Counted from the stretch's first letter, positions 1-11,560 are shown. The stretch: 64,000 nucleotides of DNA from Sipunculus nudus (GCA_026874595.1 CM049311.1:13855676-13919675); one strand, 5' to 3'. Numbers and translations are program-made. The notes: generated by a model from the sequence alone, not told the origin.

Positions 1-1170
1 TAATGATTCGTAATGTGTAAAGTAACGAAGCTGAGATAATTGAAGAGAAGTTCGACACACCCTCGAATGACGGAACACAAGAAAGGAGAAGAACTTCCAA
101 ACAAGGGATCCATATAATTCGACACCACACAAAATCAAATCAATACACGTAATTATTTCAATAAACGTCTAAGTGTTCCTAAGTTACCCTAAGTTTTTTT
201 TTCTCTCGTTGTATCCACTGTTGTATCCACCTAATCACGAAAATCCTCCTGCTGCCATTATAGTTCATTCGTCAGAATTTGCATTTAAAATAACTTATTA
301 ACCCCACGTGGATTCTATACAAAACCACATGTCTCTCCTGAGAGAATGAAATCTCTGTTCCTGTGTTCACACCCTCGACCAGAGGTCGTTTCTATTCAAA
401 ACGAACCTCTTCCAGATAAGCACTGTGGGACGGCTGGGGCTACCCGTCACAACTGTCCAACTTTAAATCAAATTCTTTACATGTCAAAGAAACACCTTCT
501 GTTATCAAAACACATATTATATTATGTCATCCCAGATTACCTCCAAAATGAAAAGGATTATTCATGGTTTTTTTTCTGACATTTTAAAAAAATAATAAAA
601 ATCGGTTTATTACTTAATGAGTAAAGTTTGTAAAAGTAAAAGAAAGAAAAACAAGGAAAAACGGTAACTAAAACGTAATGCCTCTGATATATGGAGTCTG
701 AAATTTTTTTTTGTCATGTATACATTAACATTTTTTTAGAAAAAGTTTGATCATTAATTGGGTAGTTCTTTGTATTCTTGTGAAATTGATCCGTAATATG
801 ACATAACTTGATATAATGTATCATTTAGAACAGTTAAATCCAATACTTGTTGAAAATAATGACATATCTGTAAATATCCAAAATTTATATGAAATAAAAT
901 GTTCACGAAATATCACAAAATATTTGGAAGACCTTCTTAAAGATTTTGAAAATATGCAAATAATTCCGATGTATATTATTCTATATATAAGGCAATGTCC
1001 AATATCATGACCAGTTCAGACACTAGGATGCCTGTTTATTAGCCAGTTTACCATCCTTGGACCATTGGTGTTCATGTCTAACCCTGCTATTACGTTTGGA
1101 TATTACATGTCGGACCTTATATATTTTTTTGTCTAGGTTTGATTCTAACACATATAATTCTTATTATATG

Positions 1171-1210
<40 letters not shown>

Positions 1211-1580
1211 TTAATATTATAATAATTATTATTATTATTATTATCACTCCCAAACACGGTAAAGAACATGAAGGAAGAAGCAAGGTTTGAAGCTTGACGC
1301 TTAAAAAAAATCTCGATTTGCAATACGGTCACCAGGTGGCGTGAGCGCCATATTAAAGTTGTGCTCCACTGATTGCGTCCAGTGCATTTTTTTTCAAAAT
1401 GTGAAGAGCAAGCAAACGGTTTCAGACCGAAATACTCGCAGATACTATCCTTTTTTAAGGAGGAAAGACTTTAATTCTAATATATTTAAGATAAATGGTA
1501 TCTTTTATGTTTTAACAATAAATATAGAGGGAAAGAGAGGACCTTCTTTCTGAGACAGACGAACTTGTAATGATACAGGG
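1..1580. other. Non-coding AT-rich stretch with an (ATT)n microsatellite
   Basis: I see no supportable gene here. The open frames are short, AT-driven and lack splice-site or domain support. A trinucleotide microsatellite, (ATT)n with interruptions, occupies about 1171-1244 and creates poly-Ile and poly-Asn reading frames on the two strands that should not be read as protein. Confidence 0.6.
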
Positions 1581-2330
1581 GGGTGTAACGATAAATTCAT
1601 AATGAGACAGAGGAGGCTGAATACAGGAACTGGAGAGGATCGTACAAAGAAATCGGTAATGGGATGTGACATGTCTCATTTATTTGGACAATTATGACGA
1701 AAATCTGATGAAGGAGTGTCGACCCAGAAGATGGAGGGTGAACGGAGGACGTACACTGTGAAGAGAGAGGTGAGGAGAGCAACCTGTACTGATGAAGGTA
1801 CAGGAGTGCTGAATGGAGAAAGCGCTATGGGTTGAGTTTGACGAGCTAAGGAATTTGTACTGTGACAGGATAATGCCAGTACTGTAGAGGTACATAAATT
1901 TATAGGGCAGATGGACTAGAGGAATGCATATTGATACACAGACCGCGGACAGGGGAACTTAAAGCTCTTAGGCAGCAAGAGAGGAAATGAAGAATATCTA
2001 TTCAGACGAGGAGGAATGCAGAATTTTTTTCATGTTAGTGAGAAGAGTAAAACAAGGTGAGGGGTACCGAGATGTGAGATGTGAATAGAGGAACGTGTAC
2101 AACCAATACACAAGAGGAGAATACATGAAGTGAACTACAAATACGGGAGAGGAGAACAGCGGAACGCGTAATACTGATACGGGAGAGGCGAATAGAGGAA
2201 CTTGCACTTTAATTACTGGAGAGGAGAATAGATGAACGGGTACTGCAAATACGGGAGAGGAAAATAGAGGAATAGGTACTCCTAATACGATAAAAAGGAA
2301 GGAACAGGAGATTTAATTCAACCATCTGTC
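1580..2330 (+). repeat. Degenerate relic of the 36-bp minisatellite family
   Basis: Diverged units built on phrases such as 'aatacgggagaggagaa' followed by 'agaggaac' recur through about 1600-2290. They match the cleaner 36-bp minisatellite at 8.6-11.5 kb. The 3' side (about 2281-2375) also resembles the sequence after the later array (about 11540-11620), including 'gagatttcg' followed by 'gtgacat'. Shared repeat and shared flank suggest two copies of one dispersed element rather than two independent arrays. The units here are too decayed to count reliably. Confidence 0.55.
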
Positions 2331-2770
2331 CGAGAGATTTCGGTATAGACTAACCAGCTTGGTGACATTTAAACATTTATTGAACAATCATTTTTTGCAT
2401 CTTGAGACATAGCAAAGTAACTGTCATATCTATTGGTAAGGTATTTAAACATTTACATACACCCATAGTATTTAAATGTTTCTAAGCACTTCAACATTCT
2501 ATAATATCCCTAATCGGTGAATCTTCGTACAGGAATCTCAACTTTATTTCTGGGAAGGAATTCAATCATCATCTGGTAGAAATTTCGTTATAGATCAACT
2601 AGCTCAGTGACATTTTAACATTTTATTGAACAAATGTTTGCCACTTGAGATTGCGAAGTAACTTTCCTATATATTGAAACTATATATACGGTCATGTTAT
2701 TTAAACGTTTCTAAATTCTACAAAATTCTGTAATATCCAGAATCGGTGAATCTTCTAACTGGCATGTCGT
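2330..2770 (-). repeat. Tandem duplication of ~235 bp across the 3' end of the CBM20 gene
   Basis: Two diverged copies lie head to tail, about 2330-2555 and 2565-2790. Both carry a 'tttcg(g/t)tatag' to 'gtgacat' block, a 'tttaaa(t/c)gtttctaa' block and 'aatcggtgaatcttc'. The second copy runs into the terminal coding exon of the CBM20 gene, so the first copy looks like a duplicated 3' UTR or downstream segment. The opening block is also found after the minisatellite at 11.59 kb. Confidence 0.5.
2543..2548 (-). terminator. Candidate polyadenylation signal of the CBM20 gene
   Basis: The plus-strand hexamer tttatt reads AATAAA on the minus strand, about 225 nt after the predicted TGA stop of the CBM20 gene. 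Position and orientation fit a cleavage/polyadenylation signal. Such hexamers are common in AT-rich DNA, so this is a suggestion. Confidence 0.4.
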
Positions 2771-2772
2771 CT

Positions 2773-5700
2773 TCATTTCCTGAAGATTTTCTGAATGTGG
2801 TACAGAATTCGTCTGAGACCTAAAATAAAAAAAAATACAAATACTGCCGTTTATCACAAATAAACTTTGACCAAGGTATGATGGGTTATTATGTCAAACT
2901 ATTTCATTCAGAAACATATAACATAGAAAAAGAATAGAGAAAGCTTCAATGTCTTTGTTCATGTTTCTCTTCTGTTCAAACTCTTAAAAATTAAGAATTA
3001 TTTATTATTTGACAACTTTACATGAAATTATATTGGGACAGTAAGAAAATTTACAGTTACAAACTGTACATACAAATATATTATTATACAAAAATAAATG
3101 AGATTCTACATAAATATATCAGATTTCTTCATAAATAGATAATAATATATATTAAAAAATGCGAGTTCTACATAAAAAACCAGAATCTACATAATACATC
3201 AGAATTATAGAAAAAAATAGAGCAGAAGTCGACATAAAGATAACAGAATATATAGGTAAGAATTTTACATTTCCAAGCATTACAACACACGTACCTCTTT
3301 TCTTTTTGTGTTTCGGAGATTTCAGATCTTTAACCGCGGCTGGTTCAAGCTCGACTGGTGGCGTCACCTGTTGGTGTTCTGCTGAAGTTGCTACTTCGTC
3401 TACCGGTTCAGTTATCTCTTTTGAGACAGGGCATATAGACTCTAAATAGATAAAATAATATTATATAATGTAATCCAAGAAAAATGCATAGTTCTACTAG
3501 AATAGATAATAATTCTACATAAATGGATCAGAGTTCTACATAAATAAGCCAGACTCTCCATAAATAGATCAGAACTTTACAAAAGTAGAGCAGAAGTCGA
3601 CATAAAGATAACAGAATTCTACATAAATGTATATAGATAAGAGTTTTACATGTCCTAGCATTACAGCACACGTACCTCTTTTCTTTTTGTGTTTGGGAGA
3701 TTTCAGTTCTTCAACTGCGGATGGTTTAAGTTCGACTGGTGGCGTCACCTGTTGGTGTTCCGCTGAAGTTTCTACTTTGTCCTCCGGTTCAGTTATCTCT
3801 TTTGTGACAGGGCATTTAGACTCTAAATAGATAATATAATATAATATAATGTAATATAATATAGTAAGAGGAAAATACAAGACATGACAAACCATATGAC
3901 ATGATATCATATAATATAATTCTTAGTATAATATTAATATAAAATAATATTATATCATATCATAACATAAAATTCAATATAATATAATAAGAGGAAAATA
4001 CAACACATAACAAACCATATAATTAAATAATATAAGTATCGGAATAACATCACATTCTTAAATATATCTTCACTACCTTTAAACTTACGTACAAACTTGA
4101 AGGTGTGTACATAATATAAGGTGTACAGAGGTGTCCGTGTTATAGTACAAACGGTATTCGATTAAACATTAAAAAATATTAATCTAATATACTGATTTAT
4201 GTTACAAATACGGTTCTTTTTTAAACAGTATAAGTTAAAACTTGCAGGTACCTGCGATCTCGTGGTGTTCTAGATCTGAAAAAGGCCACGTGATATTATA
4301 GACAGCCGTTGCAGTGGGGAGTGATAGGACTCGCTGGCAGGACTTTCTGACGTCACACCCACAGACCACTTCAAAATGGCCGACTATCTTCAGATCTGAA
4401 GAAGAAAATGATGCATTTATGAGTCCACCTGAACTGAACCTCGGTGTTAACATGAGACTGAAGTTTAGTTATCAGAAGTATGGATAGTGCTCTGTTACTG
4501 CTCCAGATCTTCATATAAAAGTCATCTTTTAAAATGTAACATTCATTTAATGTTGTTCATGCACGAATTGGCAGAAAAATTTTATTCATGTTAAATTCAT
4601 AAGTAAAATTCACGTGTTAAATGTTTACCCAGAAATAATGATATCGAATGATACATGCCTTCTGGTATGACCAAGTCAACCACTGCCGCGCCCTCTGTCG
4701 GTGAGTAAACACACTCATGGGTGATATCAGACTCGACTCTCTTTTGGATGAAGGTAAATTTTGAGGTCATTGAGTGCCGCCAGTACGGTAACACAATCCG
4801 GGTCTTTCCTACTTCGTGGGCAGCGAGAGTGGGTTCCGGTTCTGTGAAAGAAAGTAAAAAATTAATGAGAGCATAAATAATATTAAAGATCTAATTACAT
4901 GAACAACCTGCATCATAAACTACCAGATATCATGAAAGCAAAGAGTCAAGTCTAATTTCGTCTGTATGGTTAAGGGACAGGTATCTTTTTTATAACAAAT
5001 ATTTTGAATATAACAATTATATACACAAGGAACGATTTCCGTAATGCTGATGTACAGTGACAGTGTAATTTCCTTGCAAGGATTAATAAGTATATGTTTT
5101 CTCATCTAATCTTATATTTCGTTATCTTATCTTATTAACTACCAAATTTCATTCAAACAAGAGTGAAGTACAGTTAAGTCTGTTAGTTTAAAAGGCAGCT
5201 AACTTCTATAGTAAAATCTGTTTCAATAAAAAAACAACTTTATAGCTTTAGCTCCTATGTATATATTTATGATGTAAATAAACTATTTATAGTTGTCTGG
5301 CTTTCTTCCCGATTATGTTATTTAAGGACTAAGGATAAAAAAAAACTTTGTTGTCAGTTTGACAAAACACCATACCTTTTTTCAGCTCAATGTCTTCTCG
5401 CGGGACATTAAACGAGAATTTCACAAGAGCCTGTTTTATGGAATCATCTAATGCCACCTTGCGGTCAGGGACCTCCTCCCAACAGGAAACGCCATCTTTG
5501 GAAGCAATCACGGCTTTAAATGCCTTTCTCCCAGCGGGCACGTGGGCCACGCCTACCCACTGGGGAGACCCAAGGGGCAGGTTGGCTAGTGAAATCCCCT
5601 TTGACACATCCCAGGCCCCAAGCTCGACGTCTGCTCCGACGATCTTGATTTGGTCCTCATCTTCTGGTTTGAGCATGTTATTGACTAAGAAAGTGACCAA

Positions 5701-6159
5701 CACTGTAAAAAAATAAAAATAAATCTTCAGGTATATGTTTAACTGTACACTTTGATACCATTTTGAAATGGAAATATATCCATGATTAAAATCATATTTT
5801 TAATTGAAATAAGTTAGACATAATTAAGATCGCCATAGCTTAAACTATATTGGTGACAAAAATGAGGAGCGGCGATCTTCTTAAATCATAATCCTCATTT
5901 AAATTCTATACTGGATGCGTATTGTTATATGTCTGATAAGAAAATAGAAATAAACTGTATTTACGAATTATTTATAAAGTCGGTTAAATAAAGATCGAAC
6001 AAATGAATATTATTGTAGAAATACAAAAGTCAGTAAGAAAATCCGCCATGATTCCAAAAATACACCGAAGATAAACCGAACTTTTATTTCTTTGGAAGCT
6101 TCTGCCAATAAAAAATTAAAATGTTAAAAAAGAAAGATAAATTTCTTACCGTACTCCAT
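2773..6159 (-). CDS. CBM20 (starch/glycogen-binding) domain protein with duplicated Lys-rich tail exon
   Basis: Seven exons join in frame: 6150-6159, 5376-5702, 4629-4841, 4252-4395, 3676-3822, 3295-3441 and 2773-2819, ending at TGA. All six introns are GT-AG and phase 1, giving 344 residues. The start ATG sits in a good context (CATCATGG). Residues 5-112 form a CBM20 module: the 'LGAWD' motif with W34, 'PQWVG' with W52, the F65-K66 pair, and W78-E79 followed by D83-R84 where the family usually has Asn-Arg. Known CBM20 modules bind starch or glycogen through such tryptophans. Residues 113-231 (two exons, several Cys in the second) are unrecognised. Residues 232-329 are two copies of a 49-residue exon ending in the basic run 'KSPKHKKKR', matching at about 40 of 49 positions. 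The last exon adds an amphipathic basic end. No clear signal peptide or catalytic domain is seen, so an intracellular glycogen-binding or scaffolding role is inferred. Exon structure is well supported; the role is not. Confidence 0.82.
3100..3822 (-). repeat. 381-bp exon-plus-intron tandem duplication inside the CBM20 gene
   Basis: Exons 3295-3441 and 3676-3822 have equal length (147 nt), the same splice sites, and homologous downstream intron sequence at an offset of 381 bp. Each intron copy carries short repeated blocks built on 'ttctacataaa' and 'agatcaga', which form an irregular minisatellite at about 3100-3250 and 3490-3640. Because the exon is symmetric (phase 1-1), adding a copy lengthens the protein by 49 residues without breaking frame. 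The intron repeats would favour unequal exchange. Confidence 0.8.
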
Positions 6160-6400
6160 GATGGTTTGTACGCCTACGGAATAGTTCGAGCAGATTTGAT
6201 AATAAAAACTGTACAGGTTTAGCAGTAGTGCACACGATATCACGTCCGACTTCCAGGAAAGCATGAACTACAATGTTGACGTCAGTCACGTTGGTGACGA
6301 CAATGATGTTGCCAAGCGCCGTGATAGCTGAACGTACGGACGTTACCGGGGCGATGAACTTATGACGTCATATTTTAAATACACACACATTCAGCAGTGT
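6160..6400 (-). promoter_or_regulatory. Likely promoter of the CBM20 gene with two perfect CRE palindromes
   Basis: Upstream of the minus-strand ATG at 6159 lie two exact TGACGTCA octamers, at 6277-6284 and 6363-6370; the second sits inside ATGACGTCAT. This octamer is the canonical CREB/ATF binding site. The interval is also richer in CpG than the surrounding introns. Transcription start and promoter function are inferred from position only. Confidence 0.45.
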
Positions 6401-6942
6401 TGAGAAATACATATGTTGTGAACGTTTTCGTCTATGGAGCCTTTCTGTTTGAGACTGAAAAACCCACACTATGAAAAGAATATTGCCGGGATTAGCGAAT
6501 ATAAGACCATAAAAATTTTTTCTATGATTGGCCTCCATTGCGGGGAGGGGGGGACATGTCAAATAACATTTTACAGCCCCCCCCCCCCCCAACCAACACA
6601 CAAATTCCCACAACGCACGAGGGGTCACACCCCCTCACACATCCAATCCCCACGGCCGATAGACACCTCGACAGTCACGCTTCCCCGAAAAAAAACTTGT
6701 TCGCCCCTCATTGAAGTTGGTTCTCATAACAGTACAGATAACATGGTTTTATTGAGAAAATGTGAGGGCAGGTTAAATATGGCATACCTTCTTATAAACA
6801 TTTGCTTAACTTTAAAATGTAATACCTGTGTCATATTTTATTAAAGTTATCGTTTGATAAGCTTTATTTCTCCATAAGTCAACACATCAGGCGAAACGTT
6901 AAAGAATTTATTGAGAAATTAGTTGATACAGTTTACATATCA

Positions 6943-6995
<53 letters not shown>

Positions 6996-7007
6996 TATAT
7001 ATATAAG
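6400..7007. other. Intergenic stretch with poly-C and (AT)n tracts
   Basis: No gene is seen. A C-rich run lies near 6575-6590, followed by C-rich, CA-rich sequence to about 6660. An (AT)n microsatellite occupies about 6945-7005 and abuts the putative LTR that follows. Open frames across the C-rich segment have no domain support. Confidence 0.55.
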
Positions 7008-7837
7008 TGTAACGGGAGCCTGTAACCATATGTTCTTCCGATATTATTCCCGCACTATTCCAGTACCTCTTCACTCCTTAGCTCGAAGTCCGTTATTTAC
7101 TTCCGTTTTCTAGTCGGGCATCGTTGTAACTCTTCATTTAATTGGTACATAATGTCCCAGGGTTATCTTTGAACTGTGACCTCTTTTTATTGGTTATTTT
7201 TCTTTAAGTTGTTACAACGCCACCTGTAGTTGGGTATATAACCGTCCGAATGTCAGGTGACGCCACTCTGGCATTCGAACTTGAGGACAACACGTCCCTC
7301 AATTATGCTTTTGTCAATTCTTTGAACGTGTTAATTAATTGTACTTTTTGTTCACCAAGTAAATATAGTAGAATAGTAATGCTATGTGAATTGGTTATAA
7401 TTTCCTGGAATGTGAGGTACGTTCTATATGCCCAGTTCGGCAGTGGCGCCATCATATAAATAATTAGCCCACGTAATTGGTAATATTTAGTGCCCCTTTC
7501 GGCCATGACGCCATGTTGCAAGTTTAATGCCTAGTTAGGGCATGGGGCCACGTTGTTAATTAAAATTCGCATATAGGCCATGGGGCGAAAATATTGATAA
7601 ATATAATATTAAAAGGTCATGTAACTTCCGTATATCCCGTGCCATGTCGTATGGACCTATGTTGTTTTATTGTAATGTATTTTAATGTAAGACTCTGGCA
7701 TTGGAACTTGAACACAACACGTCCCTCAATTATGCTTTTGCCTATTCTTTCAGATTAAAGCTATGTGTCACAGTCACTTACTGTCCCGGGTCGTCTTATT
7801 TCTCCACGCATGTGTTTGCCTGTTGAGCCCCGTCACA
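7008..7837 (+). mobile_element. Possible solo LTR of a retrotransposon
   Basis: The segment begins TGTAACGGG and ends CCCGTCACA, the short TG...CA inverted ends of an LTR. It contains a TATA-like 'gggtatataacc' near 7230 and an ATTAAA near 7755. No internal gag-pol sequence or second LTR is present nearby, so it would be a solo LTR. A block beginning 'ctctggcatt' near 7266 is repeated near 7690, so part of it is internally duplicated. No clear target-site duplication is visible, which lowers confidence. Confidence 0.45.
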
Positions 7838-8080
7838 AACACACACCCTCACACACACACTCACACTCATATATATATATATAAAGGGGGGAACAGTTTA
7901 ACAAGTTACGAACCAATTTGATCAAACTGGAAAATGTACGATGTTTAACAATTTTTCTGTTGTATACAAAAGATAAGGAATGCGAGTGACAGAACTGCAA
8001 TTATTTTGTGACCCTAAGCACCACCTAATTCGAAAAAAATATAAAGGTGTGAAACTATCAAACAACCTGATTTAGATATA

Positions 8081-8139
<59 letters not shown>

Positions 8140-8580
8140 CATATATATAAGATAGGGTAAGAAAGGATCAAATTTATAAGCCTAAAGTCCGTAATTTGTT
8201 GATGACCACGCAATTCATTACATAAGAATAAATACAAAAATACATAAAAATAATACAGATATATAATACAGAATGTATTTCACTATGCATTGTAATAAGC
8301 TGTAAAAAATGATAAAACAGATAATTCTGCAGGTAAAACACATAATTCAAAACGTTAAGTATCTATAGAGTTGCGAGTTAAAAAGTTTAATACTGTATGG
8401 AACAAGAGATTTTTAAAGCGAGTAGTTCTGTATAATGTTAATCTAGCTTAGTTAATTTAGCTGTTACTTTTACTTATCAGTATTAGCTCAGTTCCTTAAC
8501 TTAATTCCTATTACGACCACTCGCACGTGTTGTCGGACCAACTCTTAAGTACTCGTAATTTGCCCTTTGTGGTCGTACGA
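7838..8580. other. Non-coding stretch with (CA)n and (AT)n microsatellites
   Basis: An imperfect CA/TA tract lies at about 7838-7884 and a long (AT)n tract at about 8087-8150. The rest is AT-rich sequence without a supportable gene. Confidence 0.6.
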
Positions 8581-11560
8581 CTGCTCCCACAGAAATACAA
8601 GAGAGGAGAAAAGCGGAACGTGTATTACAAATACGAGCGAGAAGAGGAACGTGCACTGCTAATACGAGAGACAAGAACAGGGGAACCTGTATTACTAATA
8701 CGAGAAAGGAGAATAGAGCCACGTGTATTATTAATACAAGTGAGCAGAATAGAGGAACGTGTATAACTAATACGAGGTAGAAGGATAGAGGAACGTGTAT
8801 TACTACTATGAGAGAGCAGACTAGAGGAACGTGTATTGCTAACAGGAGAGAGCAGAATAGAGGAACGTGTATTACTCACAGGAGAGAGCAGACTAGAGGA
8901 ACGTGTAATGCTAACAGGAGAGAGCAGAATAGAGGAACGTGTATTACTTACAGGAGAGAGCAGAATAGAGGAACGTGTAGTACTAACTACGCTCCCGAGG
9001 CAGTGGAAATCTTGCGCATCTAAAGAAGCAACTGATTTTCACGCTGCCAGCTTTGACCGTTTATGATATATTTAGACACCAGATGGCGGTTTGTTGTCCA
9101 CTGAAATAAATGTGCGTACGATGTGACAAGCAGCCAATCAGATGCCAATAAACAAACACTCGACAGGCATCCTGGCTCCGCCCATTGCTGCGCTTCAAGT
9201 GCCGCTTGATGAGTTTCCGGTCGAATTTAAATTGCTCCCTCTGCATTCTCGCATCATCGACCGATTCGATTATGACTGTGTTAGCGTAGCCATGTATCTG
9301 TTGTCTGCAGAACTGAAACCAGCCAGCGAGGTGTGCACGCAGCCTTTGTTGTTACGTTTCGTTTGAATTACAGCTCACCGGCCGAGCATCCTATGTGCCC
9401 AAGGCCCTAAGCAAACCACGTCAGGGGGAATTTTCCCTGAGCCTGTGGCCTGTTCGGACGGTTACGCTGGGGGATGAGCTGTCACTCAAAAGAAATGAAT
9501 ATGATTGGCTCCGTGTATTCCTCGCTTGGCTTTGTCTTCCAGCACAAGGTCTCATCTGATTGGACAAAAATACAGTGCTCCCCTCTGGTGTTGCAATTCA
9601 GGATACGAGGTCATAACAAACAGCGCCTTACGATATAGGTAGTAGCCATATAGGTAAAGCGCTGTGTAAAGAGCGTAATTACTAACAGGAGAGAGCAGAA
9701 TAGAGGAAGGAGTATTACTAACAGGAGAGAGCAGAATAGAGGAAGGTGTATTACTAACAGGAGATAGCAGAATAGAGGAAGGTGTATTACTAATAGGAGA
9801 GAGCAGAATAGAGGAACGTGTATTACTAACAGGAGAGAGCAGAATAGAGGAACGTGTATTACTCACAGGAGAGAGCAGAATAGAGGAACGTGTATTACTA
9901 ACAGGAGAGAGCAGAATAGAGGAACGTGTATTACTAACAGGAGAGAGCAGAATAGAGGAACGTGTATTACTAACTACGCTCCCGAGGCAGCGGAAATCTT
10001 GCGCTTCTAAAGAAGCAACTGATTTTCACGCTGCCAGCTTTGACCGTTTATGATATATTTAGACACCAGATGGCGGTTTGTTGTCCACTGAAATAAATGT
10101 GCGTACGATGTGACCAGCAGCCAATCAGATGCCAATAAACAAACACTCGACAGGCATCCTGGCTCCGCCCATTGCTGCGCTTCAAGCGCCGCTTGATGAG
10201 TTTCCGGTCGAATTTAAATTGCTCCCTCTGCATTCTCGCATCATCGACCGATTCGATTATGACATTATGACTGTGTTAGCGTAGCCATGTATCTGTTGTC
10301 TGCAGAACTGAAACCAGCCAGCGAGGTGTGCACGCAGCCTTTGTTGTTACGTTTCGTTTGAATTACAGCTCACCGGCCGAGCATCCTATGTGCCCAAGGC
10401 CCTAAGCAAACCACGTCAGGGGGAATTCTCCCTGAGCCTGTGGCCTGTTCAGACGGTTACGCTGGGGGATGAGCTGTCACTCAAAAAGAAATGAATATGA
10501 TTGGCTCCGTGTATTCCTCGCTTGGCTTTGTCTTCCAGCACAAGGTCTCATCTGATTGGACAAAAATACAGTGCTCCCCTCTGGTGTTGCAATTCAGGAT
10601 ACGAGGTCATAACAAACAGCGCCTTACGATATAGGTAGTAGCCCTATAGGTAAAGCGCTGTGTAAAGAGCGTAATTACTAACAGGAGAGAGCAGAATAGA
10701 GGAAGGTGTATTACTAACAGGAGAGAGCAGAATAGAGGAAGTGGTTTTACTAAAAGGAGAGAGCAGAATAGAGGAAGGTGTATTACTAACAGGAGAGAGC
10801 AGAATAGAGGAACGTGTATTACTAACAGGAGAGCGCAGAATAGAGGAACGTGTATTACTCACAGGAGAGAGCAGAATAGAGGAACGTGTATTACTAACAG
10901 GAGAGAGCAGAATAGAGGAACGTGTATTACTAACAGGAGAGAGCAGAATAGAGGAACGTGTATTACTAACAGGAGAGAGCAGAATAGAGGAACGTGTATT
11001 ACTCACAGGAGAGAGCAGAATAGAGGAACGTGTATTACTAACAGGAGAGAGCAGAATAGAGGAACGTGTATTAGTAACAGGAGAGAGCAGAATAGAGGAA
11101 CGTGTATTACTAACAGGAGAGAGCAGAATAGAGGAACGTGTATTACTAACAGAAGAGAGCAGAATAGAGGAACGTGTATTACTAATACGTGAGAGGAGGA
11201 TAGAGGATTGTGTATTATTAATAATAGGGATGAGAATAGAGGGACTTTTAATACTAATACGAGAGAGCAGAATAGAGGAACGTGTATTACTAATACGAGA
11301 GGGGAACAGACGAACGTGTTATTACTATTACGAGAGAGCAGACTAGAGGAACGTGTATTACTAATACGTGAGAGGAGGATAGAGGATTGTGTATTATTAA
11401 TAAAAGGAATGAGAATAGAGGGACTTATAATACTAATACGAGAGTTGAGAAAAGAGGAACGTGTTTTACTAATATGTGGGAAGGAATAGTGGAACATTTA
11501 CATTTAATTCTGGAGAGGAGAACAGATGAACGTGTAATGCTAATACGATAGCACCGGAGG
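8580..11560 (+). repeat. 36-bp minisatellite in three blocks within a tandem duplication
   Basis: The unit, containing 'ggagagagcagaatagagg' and 'aacgtgtattactaaca', is 36 bp long. Clean copies occupy about 8810-8990, 9675-9975 and 10677-11200, with diverged copies at 8600-8810 and 11200-11500. The unit is a multiple of three and stop-free on both strands, so it yields open frames reading ESRIEERVLLTG on plus and SNTRSSILLSPV on minus, up to about 200 residues. There is no splice context, domain or codon signature, and the two strands are equally open, so I treat it as non-coding satellite DNA. Confidence 0.85.
8985..10680 (+). repeat. Two-copy 986-bp tandem duplication
   Basis: The sequence from 8985 to about 9970 is repeated from 9971 to about 10680 and beyond. 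Each copy consists of about 690 bp of non-minisatellite sequence starting 'actacgctcccgaggcag', followed by a block of the 36-bp minisatellite. The copies differ at only a scattering of sites, including a 9-bp insertion near 10260 that repeats 'attatgac', so the duplication is recent. A 61-codon minus-strand frame is present in both copies, but recent duplication alone explains its conservation. Confidence 0.85.

Noticed and set aside
1057-1332. Poly-Ile and poly-Asn frames
   Set aside because: Caused by the (ATT)n microsatellite.
9061-10233. 61-residue minus-strand frame conserved at 9061-9246 and 10048-10233
   Set aside because: Both copies lie in a recent 986-bp duplication, so identity says nothing about selection.
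8580-11200. CRISPR-like array (36-bp period)
   Set aside because: Units are contiguous with no unique spacers, and the DNA is eukaryotic.
10741-11346. 201-codon plus-strand frame of ESRIEERVLLTG repeats
   Set aside because: 36-bp minisatellite, equally open on the other strand; no independent coding evidence.
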